Shown here one piece after another: positions 43,494 to 55,601 of a stretch of 64,000 nucleotides of DNA. This stretch comes from Cryptomeria japonica. Taxonomy: Eukaryota > Streptophyta > Pinopsida > Cupressales > Cupressaceae. The notes under the pieces were generated by a model, which did no database searches, was not told where the DNA came from, and saw only the letters and a list, made by a program, of their open reading frames with translations. Both the position numbers and the translations under genes were made by a program. Each line of letters opens with the position of its first letter. The first letter of the stretch is position 1. The stretch is from positions 650,458,920 to 650,522,919 of the forward strand of contig NC_081405.1 of the NCBI RefSeq assembly GCF_030272615.1. Direction: 5' to 3'.

Positions 43494-45302
43494 TGTGAGG
43501 TGGTGAAATTAAGGTTTCCACCACGAGATGTAATGAAAATTGTTAATTTTAACTTGGGCACCTCACATTAAAAGACGGTTGAAATCCAATAGATCTAGCC
43601 ACAAATTAGAATGGATAGGGATGAGAATTCTTATTAGATTTACTTTTTAGAGATGGAATTGATCTAACCCTCTTTTCAGATGAATTGTTAAAATTAGGGT
43701 AAAAGTGTTGAAATGAAGGTAAAAATGTGAAAACAGTGAGCTATAGTTGTCGGATTGAGCCACAAACCTAGATCTGAGAAATATAAGAGTATTCATCCTA
43801 TTCCCTGAAGGAGCTCCTAAAATGTCAAGACCATGGTGCTGGTCACCCTAGTCCTCCAAACTTTTTGCACTCTGAATTGGGATTGATTTGTCGCTGTAAA
43901 TAATGCTTATTCTGAAGATCACAACTCCATACCTATTTCCTACACACAGAAATAAGGGGAAATAGGTTGGGAATAGGGGCTTGCTTAAGTCAAACCCCGG
44001 TTTAGGAATTAACCTTAAATGAAATATTGTAAATACTGAAATAAATGATAGAAATCTAGACCTCATATCTACAATGACTGATAATGATGCTTTTCTTCTT
44101 GAATGTAATCAAATATGTTGTATGTGTAAAGAGGAAAATTTGATTTGGCAATTTGCAACATAGAAGGAGAAATCGCCAAAACAATTTTTTCTTTAAAGGG
44201 GGAGATTTCTTTTACATTCAAAAGAGGGGAGGAATCCACTAGATTCAATCACAAATTAGATAAGGATTCAATACTAAGTGGATTGGTGGATTATAACATG
44301 TTTTTCCTCTTTTGTAAGTTGAAATGTTGATTTATGGTAAAGTGTTGAAATTGAAAACAAAACTAAGAAAATATTGGGCTACAATTTTGAGATTTTTTTG
44401 TACATCTCGATCTGAGTAATATAAGTTGATTTGGATCTTCCCTACGAAAATATCCAAAAAAATCAAGGACCGTGGTGTTGCTTACTGGTCCTCCAATTTT
44501 TTTGCACGTCAAAAAGGGTTGTTTCGTCTCTATGTATGAAGCTTATTTCCGGAAGTACAAATGCATTCTTGTTTCCTACACATAGAAAGAAAGTGGAAAA
44601 GGGTTGGTAATAGGGGCTTTCCTTCGATCAAACCCCGACTTTGGAATTAACAATGAAATTGAGATAAAATGTAATTGAAATGACTAAAAGGAATATTCTC
44701 CTTTTGAGGGAGATGTTGTATTATGACTAAAATTAAAATGATTACACTTCCTTGTGAATTTTTGCTTGCCTCCACATGGAATTAGGGTTTCATGAAACAG
44801 GATGTAGATCTCCAATTCAATGCTTGATCCTTGACTTTATTATTGCTCCAAGGCTTGAAGGAAGATTTAAAATGCTTAATTGCTCTTGAATGCTTAAATT
44901 CTTGATATCTTGTGTGCTTGAATACTTCTCAATTCTTGTGGATGTAATGGATATTCAAATGAGAGGGGAAATCCTCTTTATATACTTGTCTATTAAGAAA
45001 ACTGATTGATTTTCCAACATAGGCAAACATGGAGAGGGAAATTCCACTCAAATTTGAAATGAGAAAAAGGGGTTAAAGAGGGTCCATTTTAGGGTGGACC
45101 ATGGTGCCACACCCTACTCATGGTGAGGAAACCCTATTTTATGTCAGGATCAAGGTGTATGTCAAGTGAAAAATCATTTTTTTTGGCATTTGTGATGTGT
45201 ATGATCATAATTAGGTCTTCAATCGAGCCAAGGGGCACAAACACTAAGGCGAAGACCTAAATATGGTTTAAATTGAAAGGGGTGCAATTTTAGCATGCTA
45301 CA
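43494..45302 (-). repeat. GypE 5' LTR with internal duplication
   Basis: On the minus strand, TGTAGCATGCTAAAATTG..CTCACA. It is 1,809 bp, against 1,249 bp for the GypA LTR. The extra length comes from a diverged direct duplication: 43570-44000 aligns with 44150-44650. Both copies contain CACAAATTAGA, the AGACCATGGTG or AGGACCGTGGTG motif, TTTCCTACACA and AATAGGGGCTT. Confidence 0.68.
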
Positions 45303-45876
45303 GTATGAAATGGCATGAACATGACAAAACCATAATCATACACACATGCTTGCATATGAATGATGTAAATTTTCTCCACAATGGATGAATGGAGAATATG
45401 CATCCTTGAAGACCTATAGAATTTCTTCACGATGAATGCTTCAATGCTTGAATCATTAATTGCTTGAATATGAATTAATTTGATGCCCTACTATTATCCT
45501 ATCCTTTCCAAATGAGAGGGGTGTACTTCCTTTTATACTTGCCCATCGAAAAACATCTTAATTTTCTTACCTAAGCCAACATGGAGATCACATTACCATT
45601 ATCTCATTGTGACCATTAAGGGGGTCCAAATTAAGGTCCCAATTAGGAGGACCAAGGTGCCACACCCTAGTCCCTTTGAGGATCAGGGCGCGATGCCCTA
45701 GTCCTACCCCATTTAAGGGTCAAAACCAAGGTGCCATGTGATGTGAAAAGAGGAAATGAGGCTAGATTTTCATGGTATGAGTAGAATTAAGTCCTAGTCA
45801 GGCTTTAGGACATAAATGCTAAGGTGAGGGCCCAATTATGGACCTAATTGTAAGGGAATACAGTTTAGAAAGCTAC
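45303..45876 (-). repeat. Partial gypsy LTR, probably the 3' LTR start of GypF
   Basis: About 570 bp aligning with the first third of the GypE LTR: ATACTTG..CCCATCGAAAA, CAACATGG, GGTGCCACACCCTAGTCC, and an end in GCTACA at 45876. It sits directly downstream of the GypF pol remnant, as a 3' LTR should. The rest of the LTR is missing. Confidence 0.55.
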
Positions 45877-46588
45877 ACTAACATAGCACAAAGAAAAATT
45901 TAAATTATAAGATAATATAAAGAAATGTAAATTCCTTAGAAAATACAAAATGAATTCAAGATAACCAAATTTTGTCAAGAATGAAGAAATGCTTATTAAA
46001 TAATGACTATATAATACCACATGCTCTAATGAATACATTCTAGCATACCATTCAATAATGATGAAAGAAAAAGAAAAGGAAGAGAGAGAAGAAGATTAAT
46101 CATAGTATTTACAAAGATGCATAGTGTTTATGGGTTCTTTAAGAGGCATACCTTCCATAACGACTATCTTGTAAGCACCTAATCTGTAAATGTTAGTAAT
46201 GATGTATGGTCTAAGCCAATTCAGACTGAACTTTCCTTTTCTTCCTGGAAAAGCATTTATGTTACGTTGATTCATATACTAGAGCACCAAATCACCCACT
46301 AAGAAAGAACGTTAAATAACCTTGTCATTATAGCTTCATTATAGAGATTTTTTAGAAGCTTGAATATGCTTGAGAGAGTGTATGTGTTGTTCATCAATAA
46401 TTTCAATTTGTTGATTTATTGTTCCCTATAAGAATCATCATTTATTATCCCCTTAAGAGAAATTCACAATGAAGGAATCCCTAACTCTAAAGGAATAATT
46501 GTGTCAATACCATAAACAAGTTTATAAGGAGTTGTACCTATACCTATGAGAACACTTGTCTAATAGGCCCAAAGAATATAGGTCAAAT

Positions 46589-48104
46589 TGATAGTTCTGA
46601 TACTTAATATAAGTATAGATCCAATAGCCAACAAGATGAGAGGGGGGGGGAGGTGAATCATACAAACTTAATCTTCCATAAAAACATCAGATTCAACCTC
46701 GGTAACATATATTTCAGTAATATAACCAAAACTGTTAAACATGCAAACTCAAAAGCATATAAACATCATAAACCTCATAACACCAGATTTAACGTGGAAA
46801 CCCAAATAGGGAAAAACCACTATTGGATTTCGGACCCACTAAGAAATATACTCTTCTAGAGTATGCTCAGTTAAAAGAAAATCCTGTTAAAGATTACAAA
46901 CACATTGCTAGATGTGACCCGGTTAAGGGATTTCCCTCAGATCTGTTAGGATCTTCACCTTGTTAGAAGTGACCTTGTTAAAGGATTTCAAACACTCAAT
47001 CAGAATGTCACCTTGCTAGAGGGTTTTACAAATAAGACTGTTAAGTCCACTCGGTTAAGAGATTTTCTGTCACTTTCACAAAATAACAGTAACAAAATCT
47101 ATCTGCAACTTCACATCTAAAATGCTAAAGCAGATTCTTATTTGTTCAATACAATCTAGATATAGAACTAATCTTCTCTATCCACTGGGCTTGTATACTC
47201 TATTATTCAAATAGGTCTTCAAGCTTCTATGCTCGGTAATCACTATGTAGCATCCCTGTGCATACACTTGCCCGCATACATTGTTTATCAACAATTTCCT
47301 ATTTATAAACATTTAGGTAACCGCATAATCTCCTTGATCACATTATCCATGATCAATCATAGCCATCAGATCTTCGATCTTGTCCAGGTTCAATGCATCT
47401 TTCGATCTGAAAACATTTTACCCCGCCTAGGAACTTGCATAGATTTCTTGGAACTTGTGCCAAGGTATTGTGGTTCAATCTGAGTTGTAGATCTTCATGC
47501 CGACTTTTCTTTGCCTTAGATTTGTTAACAAACTATAATAACAGCATACCAATCATTCAATCAGTTCTAGCTCATCAGCTTCCTTCATTAAATAACGCAT
47601 GCAAACATTTAATGCATTCTATTATAGCTCGGTTACAACTCGGTGAATACTAAACTTCACTCGGTAGACATTCCACCTTCATTAACTGATAGCGATAACC
47701 TTAGGGTTTACCGACTAGGTTCCTTGCTTGATAACATAGTATAGTATTAACCTTTACAATTTACAACATATGTATGATGTTAAAACAATCTAAAACATCA
47801 TGATCTCATCATTGTCTGACTTGGTACTAGTTGCCCATTGAATACCTTATTCATCCCCTTATTCATCATATTCTTTCCTGTGTCTTTTACCGACATCTTT
47901 ATACTCTTTAAATCATACTTCTCAAGATATGGCAACATCATATTGAATTAGAAAATCAATTTCTTGACATCAATGACAAAATAATAATATCAAGACAGTA
48001 AACATCCTTAATCAGTTATATCCATAATCATAAATAATCTTCTCAATATCCTTATGAAATGCCAATAATATTTCATTGTTTGTTATAATGCTATATTGCC
48101 AACA
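46589..48104 (-). repeat. CopC 3' LTR
   Basis: A 1,516-bp LTR, TGATAGTTCTGATAC..ATTGCCAACA in plus orientation. It is followed by the PPT, read on the minus strand as GCCAAAGGGGGAGAT (48105-48119). Confidence 0.93.
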
Positions 48105-48119
48105 ATCTCCCCCTTTGGC
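48105..48119 (-). other. CopC polypurine tract
   Basis: Identical in sequence to the CopA tract at 3913-3927, and likewise joined directly to TGTTGGC. Confidence 0.88.
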
Positions 48120-48530
48120 ATTGATGGCAAAACCAATTGATTTGACCTTAAAAGATTTGGATTGCTGTGATTCTGAAATGCTGAAATGCTCTCCCCCATA
48201 CATTAGACTTCTCCTATTTTCTTCAGTTTTCTTTCAAATCTCCAGTCTTCTCTCAGTCTTCTCCCCTTTATAGCAGTCTTCTCCCCCTTTGACAACAATG
48301 CCAAAAAGTAAAGAACTAAAACATAATTTCTTCCTGTATGAAGTGAATTCCTGCTATTGTGTATCAATTCAGTCTCGGTCAAAGCATTTTGTCTTCAATT
48401 CCTATTCCCTATAATATTTTTGTAATATGTCTTGTACACCTTTAGAAAACATCCTAAAGTGTATAAATTAGCATCAACTCTCAAAAGATATTCGATAGAG
48501 TCATCAGATTGATGCTTTCACCGAACTCGG

Positions 48531-51500
48531 TCAGTGAGTAGAAGATAGGGGTAGGACCCCTAACTTACTTCTGAGATATTCAAAAGTGTCCCTTGGTAGT
48601 GGCTTGGTGAAGATATCTGCTATTTGTTCCTTTGTGCTAACATACTCCAACACCACTTTCTTTTCTTGAGCTTCTTCTCTAAGATAATGATATTTGATAG
48701 ATATGTGCTTTGTCTTAGAGTGCATAACAGGATTCTTTGAAATATTAATGGCACTAGTATTGTCATAGAATATAGTTACTGGCTCGGTAACTTTCTCATT
48801 TATACCTTCCAACAATTGTTTGATCCATGCAATGTTGGTACAATTCAATGCTGCAGCAACGTATTTAGCTTCTACTGTTGACTGTGAAACACATCCTTGT
48901 TTCTTGCTAAGCCAACTCACTAGTCTTTCTCCTAAAAAGAAAGTTCCTCCACTTGTGCTTTTTATGTCATCAATGTTGCCTGCCCAATCAGCATAAGTAT
49001 AAACTTTTAAATCAAAATCATTTCCTTTATTATATACTAAGTGTAGATGTCTAAAAATGGTCAACACTTGCAGAGTCATACTTTAACATTCGCACACTGC
49101 CTTACTTAAGGGTTCTTGCATTGCATTAACATTTCTTCTATGTTGCGCACTTGGTCTTTATCATTTGCGAGCATCGAGTCCTTCTTCTGCATTCCTCATT
49201 TTTCTCGCTTTTGAATTAGGTCTTGTCGATAGCAATCTTCAGTCATGATTTTGGTCGATCTTTGTCCTTGTCAATCTCGTCATTTTGTGATCGATTCGTC
49301 ATCGATCCTTGTCCTTGTCAATCTTTTCATTTTGCGATCGATTTGTCATCGATCGTTGTCCTTTTTCAATCATGTCAATTTGGATCAATTAGTCATTGTT
49401 CCTCGTCAATTGGCGCCTATCAATTTGATCTCTTTGTCAATCTTGGTCAATTTGTCAACCAATATCAAATCATTTATCAGCATTGGTCATTTATCAAGTT
49501 AGAATCATGATCAAATCGACCCTACATCAATTATCTTTTGTCAAGACCTAATTGTCATCCTTGCATTTCTAATTCATCTTCTAGGATTTTATGATTTATT
49601 CATTTAATCTTGTTTGTCATTTTCCCCCTAGGTTAAATAATTTATTTATTTATCCTAAGTCTTCTTGTCACAATTAAATATTTATTTAATTGGCTAATTA
49701 ATTCCTCCTCTTTTTGTAAATTAATTAATGAATGAAAGAATTATTAATTAATTTACCTAATTTTCATCAATTTCTAATTTCTTAATTTCCAATTCATCAT
49801 TTCTAACCTAATTTTCTAATTTCTTCTAATTTCTATTTCTATTTTCAAATTTTTGTCATAACATCTTGCATAGTAATTTGTCATAAATTGTCATAACACC
49901 TTGCATAGCAATTTGTCATACATTTGTCATAATTTTGCTATTCTTGATTTGAATTTCCATTCGAATCAATTTCATGCTAATCTTGTCTTCTCTCCAATTT
50001 GTCTATAAATTGGATGAATTTCTTCAATCAAAGGCCCCCGATCAATCAATCACAATTCTAGTATCCTTACGCTGCCATTTCATCTTGCTTTCATGCTATA
50101 CCTTTGCACTTGTAGGTGAGATCCACAAACAAAGCAATTTGAAGGAGAAAGAAGGACAATGGAGAATTATGAAGGAGATATCTACATTTGGTTTGCTTTA
50201 ATTTCATTTTGAATATCTTGTCTTCATGTTTTCTATTGAATGTTTTTAGGATTGTTATCATTGCACTCTAATTTTTGTGATTGAGCTAGTTTAATGTTTA
50301 TATTGCTTTGATGTCTTCCAAATTCCTATCTACACTAAGCCATAATCCTCAGTGCCTTTCAAGTATCTAAAGATTCTTTTGATTGATGTCATGTGTGTTT
50401 CCTTAGGATCTACAAAGAATCTTGCAACTATACCTACTGCATGTGCTATGTCTGGTCTGCTATGAACAACATATTGTAGCTTTCCAATCATGGATCAGTA
50501 AAGTGTCTCATCAACAAATGCAGATTCATCATTCTTGGACAATTTACAGTTGGTAGTCATAGGAGTACTTACTGGTTTTGAATCCTCCATTCCAAATTTC
50601 TTCAAGATTTCCTTTATGTACTTGGATTGAGTAATGAAAATCTCATTTTTCATTTGCAGTATCTATAAACCTATAAAATACTTTATCTCACCGATTAATG
50701 ACATCTCAAATTCTTTTCTCATTTCATTTCCAAAGTTCTTACATAAAGAGTCATTTCCACAAAATATAATATCATCAACAAATATGGCTGAGATCAATAT
50801 TCCATTTTCATCATTCTTCATGTACATGTTGCTATTCTCACTCGTCCTTATAAAACCAATCTTAATCAAATAAGAGTGCAATCTTTCATACCATGCTCTA
50901 GGTGCTTGTTTCAAACCATATAAAGCTTTGTTCAATTTACATACCTAATCTTTATTATTGTCTTCAACAAATCCTTCAAGTTGTTCAATAAAAACTTCTT
51001 CTAATATTCCATTCAGAAATGCAGATTTGACATCCATTTGATATACCTTGAAGTTTTTGAAAGAAGCATAGGCCAACAATGTACTTACTCCTTCAAGTCT
51101 AGCAACAAGTGCAAAAGTTTCACCATAATCAATTCCTTCTTCTTGAGCATAACCTTTGTAAACTAGTCTTGCTTTGTTTTGAATGACCTCTCCTTTTTCA
51201 TTTAGCTTGTTTCTCAAAATCCACTTTGTACCGATTAAATTTTTGTCCTTAGGTCTTGGGATTAGTGTCCATGCGTCATTCTTCTTGATTTGATCAATCT
51301 CATCTGTTATAACATTTATCCAATCTTCACTGTTAAATGCCTCTTTCACTATTCTCGGTTCAAATTCAGATATCCAACATGTGTTCAGTCTCAGTTTGTT
51401 CCTTGTCATCATTGGATCATCCTTAACTCCTATAAGCTGACTTGGTGCATGATGTCTTTTGACATACTTGGCTAATACAGGCTCAGTAGGCTCTGTATGA

Positions 51501-54010
51501 TCTTCTTCATCACTCGGTAACTGGATATTCTCTTCATTTTCTTCAACAGTCTTCTCGGTAAGACTTCTCGGTTGAACATAGACAAATTCATCATAGTCTT
51601 CTGGTTCCTTGGAATTTCCTTCGTCATTTCTTTCTACAAATTCATCAATTTTCGCATTTGCACTTTCTACTATTTTGTTAGATGAATTGATCAGACATTT
51701 AAATGCTTTGCTTCTAGAAGAATAACCTAGCAATGTTCCTTCTTCACTTTTCTGATCAAATTTGCCATTTCTATCATCTTTGTGAACATAGCATCTACTT
51801 CCAAAGATTTTAAAATAACTTACATTAGGTTTCTTATCATACCAGATTTCATATGGTGTCTTCAAAGTACCTTTCCTCAATTGAACTTGGTTCAAGGTGT
51901 AAATAGCAGTGCTTATTGCTTCTCTCCAAAATGTTTGTGGTACCTTCTTTTTAATCATCAATGTTCTAGCACAATCCACAATAGATCTGTTTCTTCTCTC
52001 AACTATTCCATTCTATTGTGGAGTTCTCGGTGCAGAGACATGTCTTTTAATACCATGATCATTGCAGAATAAATTGAACTCATCAGATGTGAACTCTCCT
52101 CCTCTATCTGATCTAAGACATTTCAATTGTCTTCCTGTTTCATTTTCAACTCTTGCCTTGTACCATTTAAACATTTGAAAAGCTTCTGATTTTTCTTTTA
52201 GAAACATTACTGACATCATCCTTGAATAGTCATCCACAAATAATATGAAATATTTATCACCATAATAACTTTGAACTTTCATAGGATCACAAAGATCAAA
52301 GTGCACTAGATCTAAAATTACCATAGAAGTGTAAGACTTACTTGTAAAGCTTGATCTTGTCATCTTACCCATCTGGCATCCTTGGCACATAGCATTCTTG
52401 GGTTTTTCAAGACTCGGTAGACCTCTTACTCGGTGCTTCTTTCTTATTTTGATAAGATTATCAAAATTTACATGACAAAACCTTTTATGCCATAACCAGG
52501 TATCATCTAACTTTGCATGCAAACACTTATTACGAGTTGAGTCAAGGTGAAATATGTTACCTTTTGTTTGTGTCCCAGTAGCAACTAACTTTCCATTCTT
52601 GTCATGAACTTTGACAATTCCCTTCTAAAATTCTATTCGGTAACCTGTGTTGTTTAGCTGTGCTACACTCAACAAATTGTATTTCAAACCTTCAACCCAA
52701 TAAACATCATTGCATCTTGCATTTTCAAGAAGTGCTATAGATCCTTTACCTTTCACCGGACATGGTGCATCATTACCAAATCTGACATAGCCTCCATCAT
52801 AATCTTCTAATATACCAAACTTGTGTTTATCTCCTATCATATGATGTGAGCATCCACTATCTATAATCCAAGAATCATTAGTGTTTATGTGAGATATTAG
52901 GGCTTTTTCTTCATACCTTTCTTCATCTGATCCATCTTTGATAGCCACATAAACTACTTCCTTTGTATCAGTCTCATCTAATTTATCATCATTGGATTCC
53001 TCATTAGCTATTAGGCATGTCTTTCTATCTCTTCTTCTGAAGTCTTGGTGACCTCTGTAATGATTATCTTTCTGTCTATCATCTTGGTAATCTCTCTTTT
53101 CAATAGAATCTTTGTCAGGACAGTTAGAAGCCATATGTCCAATCTTATCACAATTGAAACATTTCAAAGGTAGTTTTTCTTTATACTTACATTTGCCTCT
53201 CGGTAACCTTTTGGCTAATAGTGCTTCAAACTCTTCTTGCTTTCTAATTTCCTCATACAGTTTGTGTACTACCTCCATGTTCTTATGAAATCTTTCACTT
53301 GCTCCACTATGATCTCCTTCAGAGTACTTATACTTTCTTTCGTTGAAATCATTAGATTCATCAAGATGAAAAGAACTAAATGCAGATTCAACTTTATTTA
53401 CCGAAGATCCACTATTATCAAAGTTACTTAACTCAAATGCATGTAGCTTACCAATAGTAGCATCTAAAGAAACTGGCATATTAGGTACAAACCTCAATTC
53501 ATTGATTGTAGAGACTCGGATTGCATAAGTCGGTAGAAGGGTTCTTAACAACTTACTTGTTATATCCTTTTCTTCAATAGTTCCACCTGCTCCTTTGATT
53601 TGATTGACAATCTCCTTTAGTCTTTTACTGTACTGAGTTATGTTCTCACCTTCATTCATCCTCATAGATTCAATTTGTCCTCTTAGACTATCTACTTTTG
53701 CTCTTTGAACATGTTCATCTCCTCCATATACTGATATGAGCTTATCCCACATTGCCTTTGCATCATTGTAGCCTTCTAGATCATTAAACTCTGAATCGGT
53801 CAATGCAGATGTTATTCCAATCATTGCTTGAATATGTTCTTGCTTTTCCTTTATCTCTTCCATAGTCAATGGATAGGTGCTCGGTGTAACAAAATCATTC
53901 TCCAGATAGTATACAGCATATTCTCCAACTCCTGATAGATGCAGCTTCATTCTTTTCTGCCATGTAGAGAAACTTGACTTGTTCAGCTTCAGTGCATCCC
54001 TCTTATACAT
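48531..54010 (-). pseudogene. CopC gag-pol polyprotein, five nonsense mutations
   Basis: The start is the ATG at 54008-54010 and the natural TGA is at 48531-48533. After removal of the solo LTR plus one TSD (1,298 bp) the frame is exactly 1,394 codons including the stop, with no frameshift. Gag UBN2-type core at about 53980-53450, zinc knuckle CFNCDKIGHMASNC (about 53160), retropepsin WIIDSGCSHHM (about 52870-52840), pre-integrase HH-CC (52500-52370), integrase core with FDLCDP, FVDDYSRM and SDRGGEFTSDEF (52290-52080). RT has MDVKSAFLNG (51035) and FVDDIIFCGN (about 50770); RNase H has YADWAGN, YDNTSAINISKN and HSKTKHISIKYHYL. Premature stops are TAG at 52625, 52013, 50945 and 50663, and TGA at 50495. 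All sit where CAG or CGA would be expected. Active-site residues appear intact. This is a complete copia replication polyprotein of usual length. Confidence 0.95.
49042..50334 (+). repeat. Gypsy solo LTR inside CopC
   Basis: A 1,293-bp LTR of the GypB/GypC family, TGTAGATGTC..CTATCTACA, flanked by a perfect TSD CTAAG (49037-49041 and 50335-50339). No internal region is present, so it is the product of recombination between two LTRs. It interrupts the CopC polyprotein between YGL and VYNKG at the start of RNase H. It contains about three units of the 49-bp hairpin repeat (49240-49380), with GATCGATTTGTCATCGATC intact at about 49336. Confidence 0.94.
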
Positions 54011-54060
54011 CTTTGGATCTTTAACTCAATTGCTTTTAAACTTTCCTTCTAGAGTCCAAA

Positions 54061-54072
54061 GCTCTAATACTA
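54061..54072 (-). other. CopC primer-binding site (decayed)
   Basis: The minus strand reads TAGTATTAGAGC. Against TGGTATCAGAGC it has one G-to-A and one C-to-T change. It abuts the 5' LTR end at 54075. Confidence 0.85.
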
Positions 54073-54074
54073 AT

Positions 54075-55601
54075 TGATAGTTCTGATACTTAATATAAGT
54101 ATAGATCCAATAGCCAACAAGATGAGAAGGGGGGGGGGATGAATCATACAAACTTAATCTTCCATAAAAACATCAGATTCAACCTCGGTAACATATATTT
54201 CAGTAATATAACCAAAACTGTTAAACATGCAAACTCAAAAGCATATAAACATCATAAACCTCATAACACCAGATTTAACATGGAAACCCAAATAGGGAAA
54301 AACCACTATGGGATTTCGGACCCACTAAGAAATATACTCTTCTAGAGTATGCTCGGTTAAAAGCAAATCCTGTTAAATATTACAAACACATTGCTAGATG
54401 TGACCCGGTTAAGGGATTTCCCTCAGATTTGTTAGGATCTTCACCTTGTTAGAAGTGACCTTGTTAAAGGATTTCAAACACTCAATCAGAATGTCACCTT
54501 GCTAGAGGGTTTTACAAATAAGACTGTTAAGTCCACTCAGTTAAGAGATTTGTTGTCACTTTCACAAAATAACAGTAATAAAATCTATCTGTAACTTCAC
54601 ATCTAAAATGCTAAAGCAGATTCTTATTTGTTCAATACAATCTAGACATAGAACTAATCTTGTCTATCTGCTAGGCTTCTATACTCTATTATTCAAATAG
54701 GTCTTCAAGCTTTTGTGCTCGGTAATCACTATGTAGCATCCCTGTGCATACACTTGCCTGCATACATTGTTTATCAACAGTTTCCTATTTATAAACAATT
54801 AGGTAACCGCATAATCTCCTTGATCACATTTCCCATGATCAATCATAGCCATCAGATCTTCGATCTTGTCCAAGTTCAATGCATCTTTCGATCTAAAAAT
54901 GTTTTACCCCGCCTAGGAACTTGCATATATTTCTTGGAATTTGTGCCAAGGTATAGCGGTTCGATCTAAGCTGTAGATCTTCATGTCGACTTTCCTTTGC
55001 CTTAGATTCATTAACAAACTATAATAACGGCATACCAATCATTCAATCAGTTCTAGCTCATCAGCTTCCTTCATTAAATAACGCATGCAAACATTTAATG
55101 CATTCTGTTATAGCTCAGTTACAACTCGGTGAATACTAAACTTCACTCAGTAGACATTCTACCTTCATTAACCGATAGTGATAACCTTAGGGTTTACCGA
55201 CTAGGTTCCTTAGGGTTTACCGACTAGGTTCTTTGCTTGATAACATAGTATAGTATTAACCTTTACAATTTACAACATACATATGATGTTAAAACAATCT
55301 AAAACATCATGATCTCATCATTATCTGACTTGGTACTAGTTGCCCATTGAATACCTTATTCATCATATTCTTTCCTATGTCTTTTACCGACATCTTTATA
55401 CTCTTTAAATCATACTTCTCAAGATATGGCAACATCATACTGAATTAGAAAATCAATTTCTTGACATCAATGACAAAATAATAATATCAAGATAGTAAAC
55501 ATCCTTAATTAGTTATATCCATAATCATCAACAACCTTCTCAATATCCTTATGAAATTCCAATAATCTTTCATTGTCTGTTATAATGCTATATTGCCAAC
55601 A
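54075..55601 (-). repeat. CopC 5' LTR
   Basis: A 1,527-bp LTR, nearly identical to 46589-48104. It has an extra tandem copy of CCTTAGGGTTTACCGACTAG near 55189-55230 and lacks a CCCCTTATTCAT segment present in the other LTR. Confidence 0.93.

Larger units (their letters stand above)
42564..45302 (-). mobile_element. GypE: gypsy 5' LTR and leader fragment
   Basis: A minus-strand LTR (43494-45302) with a PBS to its left and about 0.9 kb of AT-rich leader, cut at 42563 by the CopD LTR. The LTR family is that of GypA. No gag or pol remains. The leader contains a minus-strand open frame of about 175 codons (43041-42517, one stop) with a segment HILAQGGQDQDISVSLSLD. It is unlike the GypA gag and I do not recognise it. 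Confidence 0.65.
46589..55601 (-). mobile_element. CopC: nearly intact copia element
   Basis: A complete minus-strand element with LTRs 46589-48104 and 54075-55601, a PPT, a degenerate PBS, and a TSD CAAAT/CAACT (46584-46588 and 55602-55606, one mismatch). It contains a full gag-protease-integrase-RT-RNase H frame and a gypsy solo LTR (49042-50334). It was inserted into the GypF integrase. The LTRs are very similar, so this is one of the youngest layers. Confidence 0.94.

Noticed and set aside
53237-53431. Plus-strand frame within CopC
   Set aside because: Antisense shadow of the CopC gag, which is certain.
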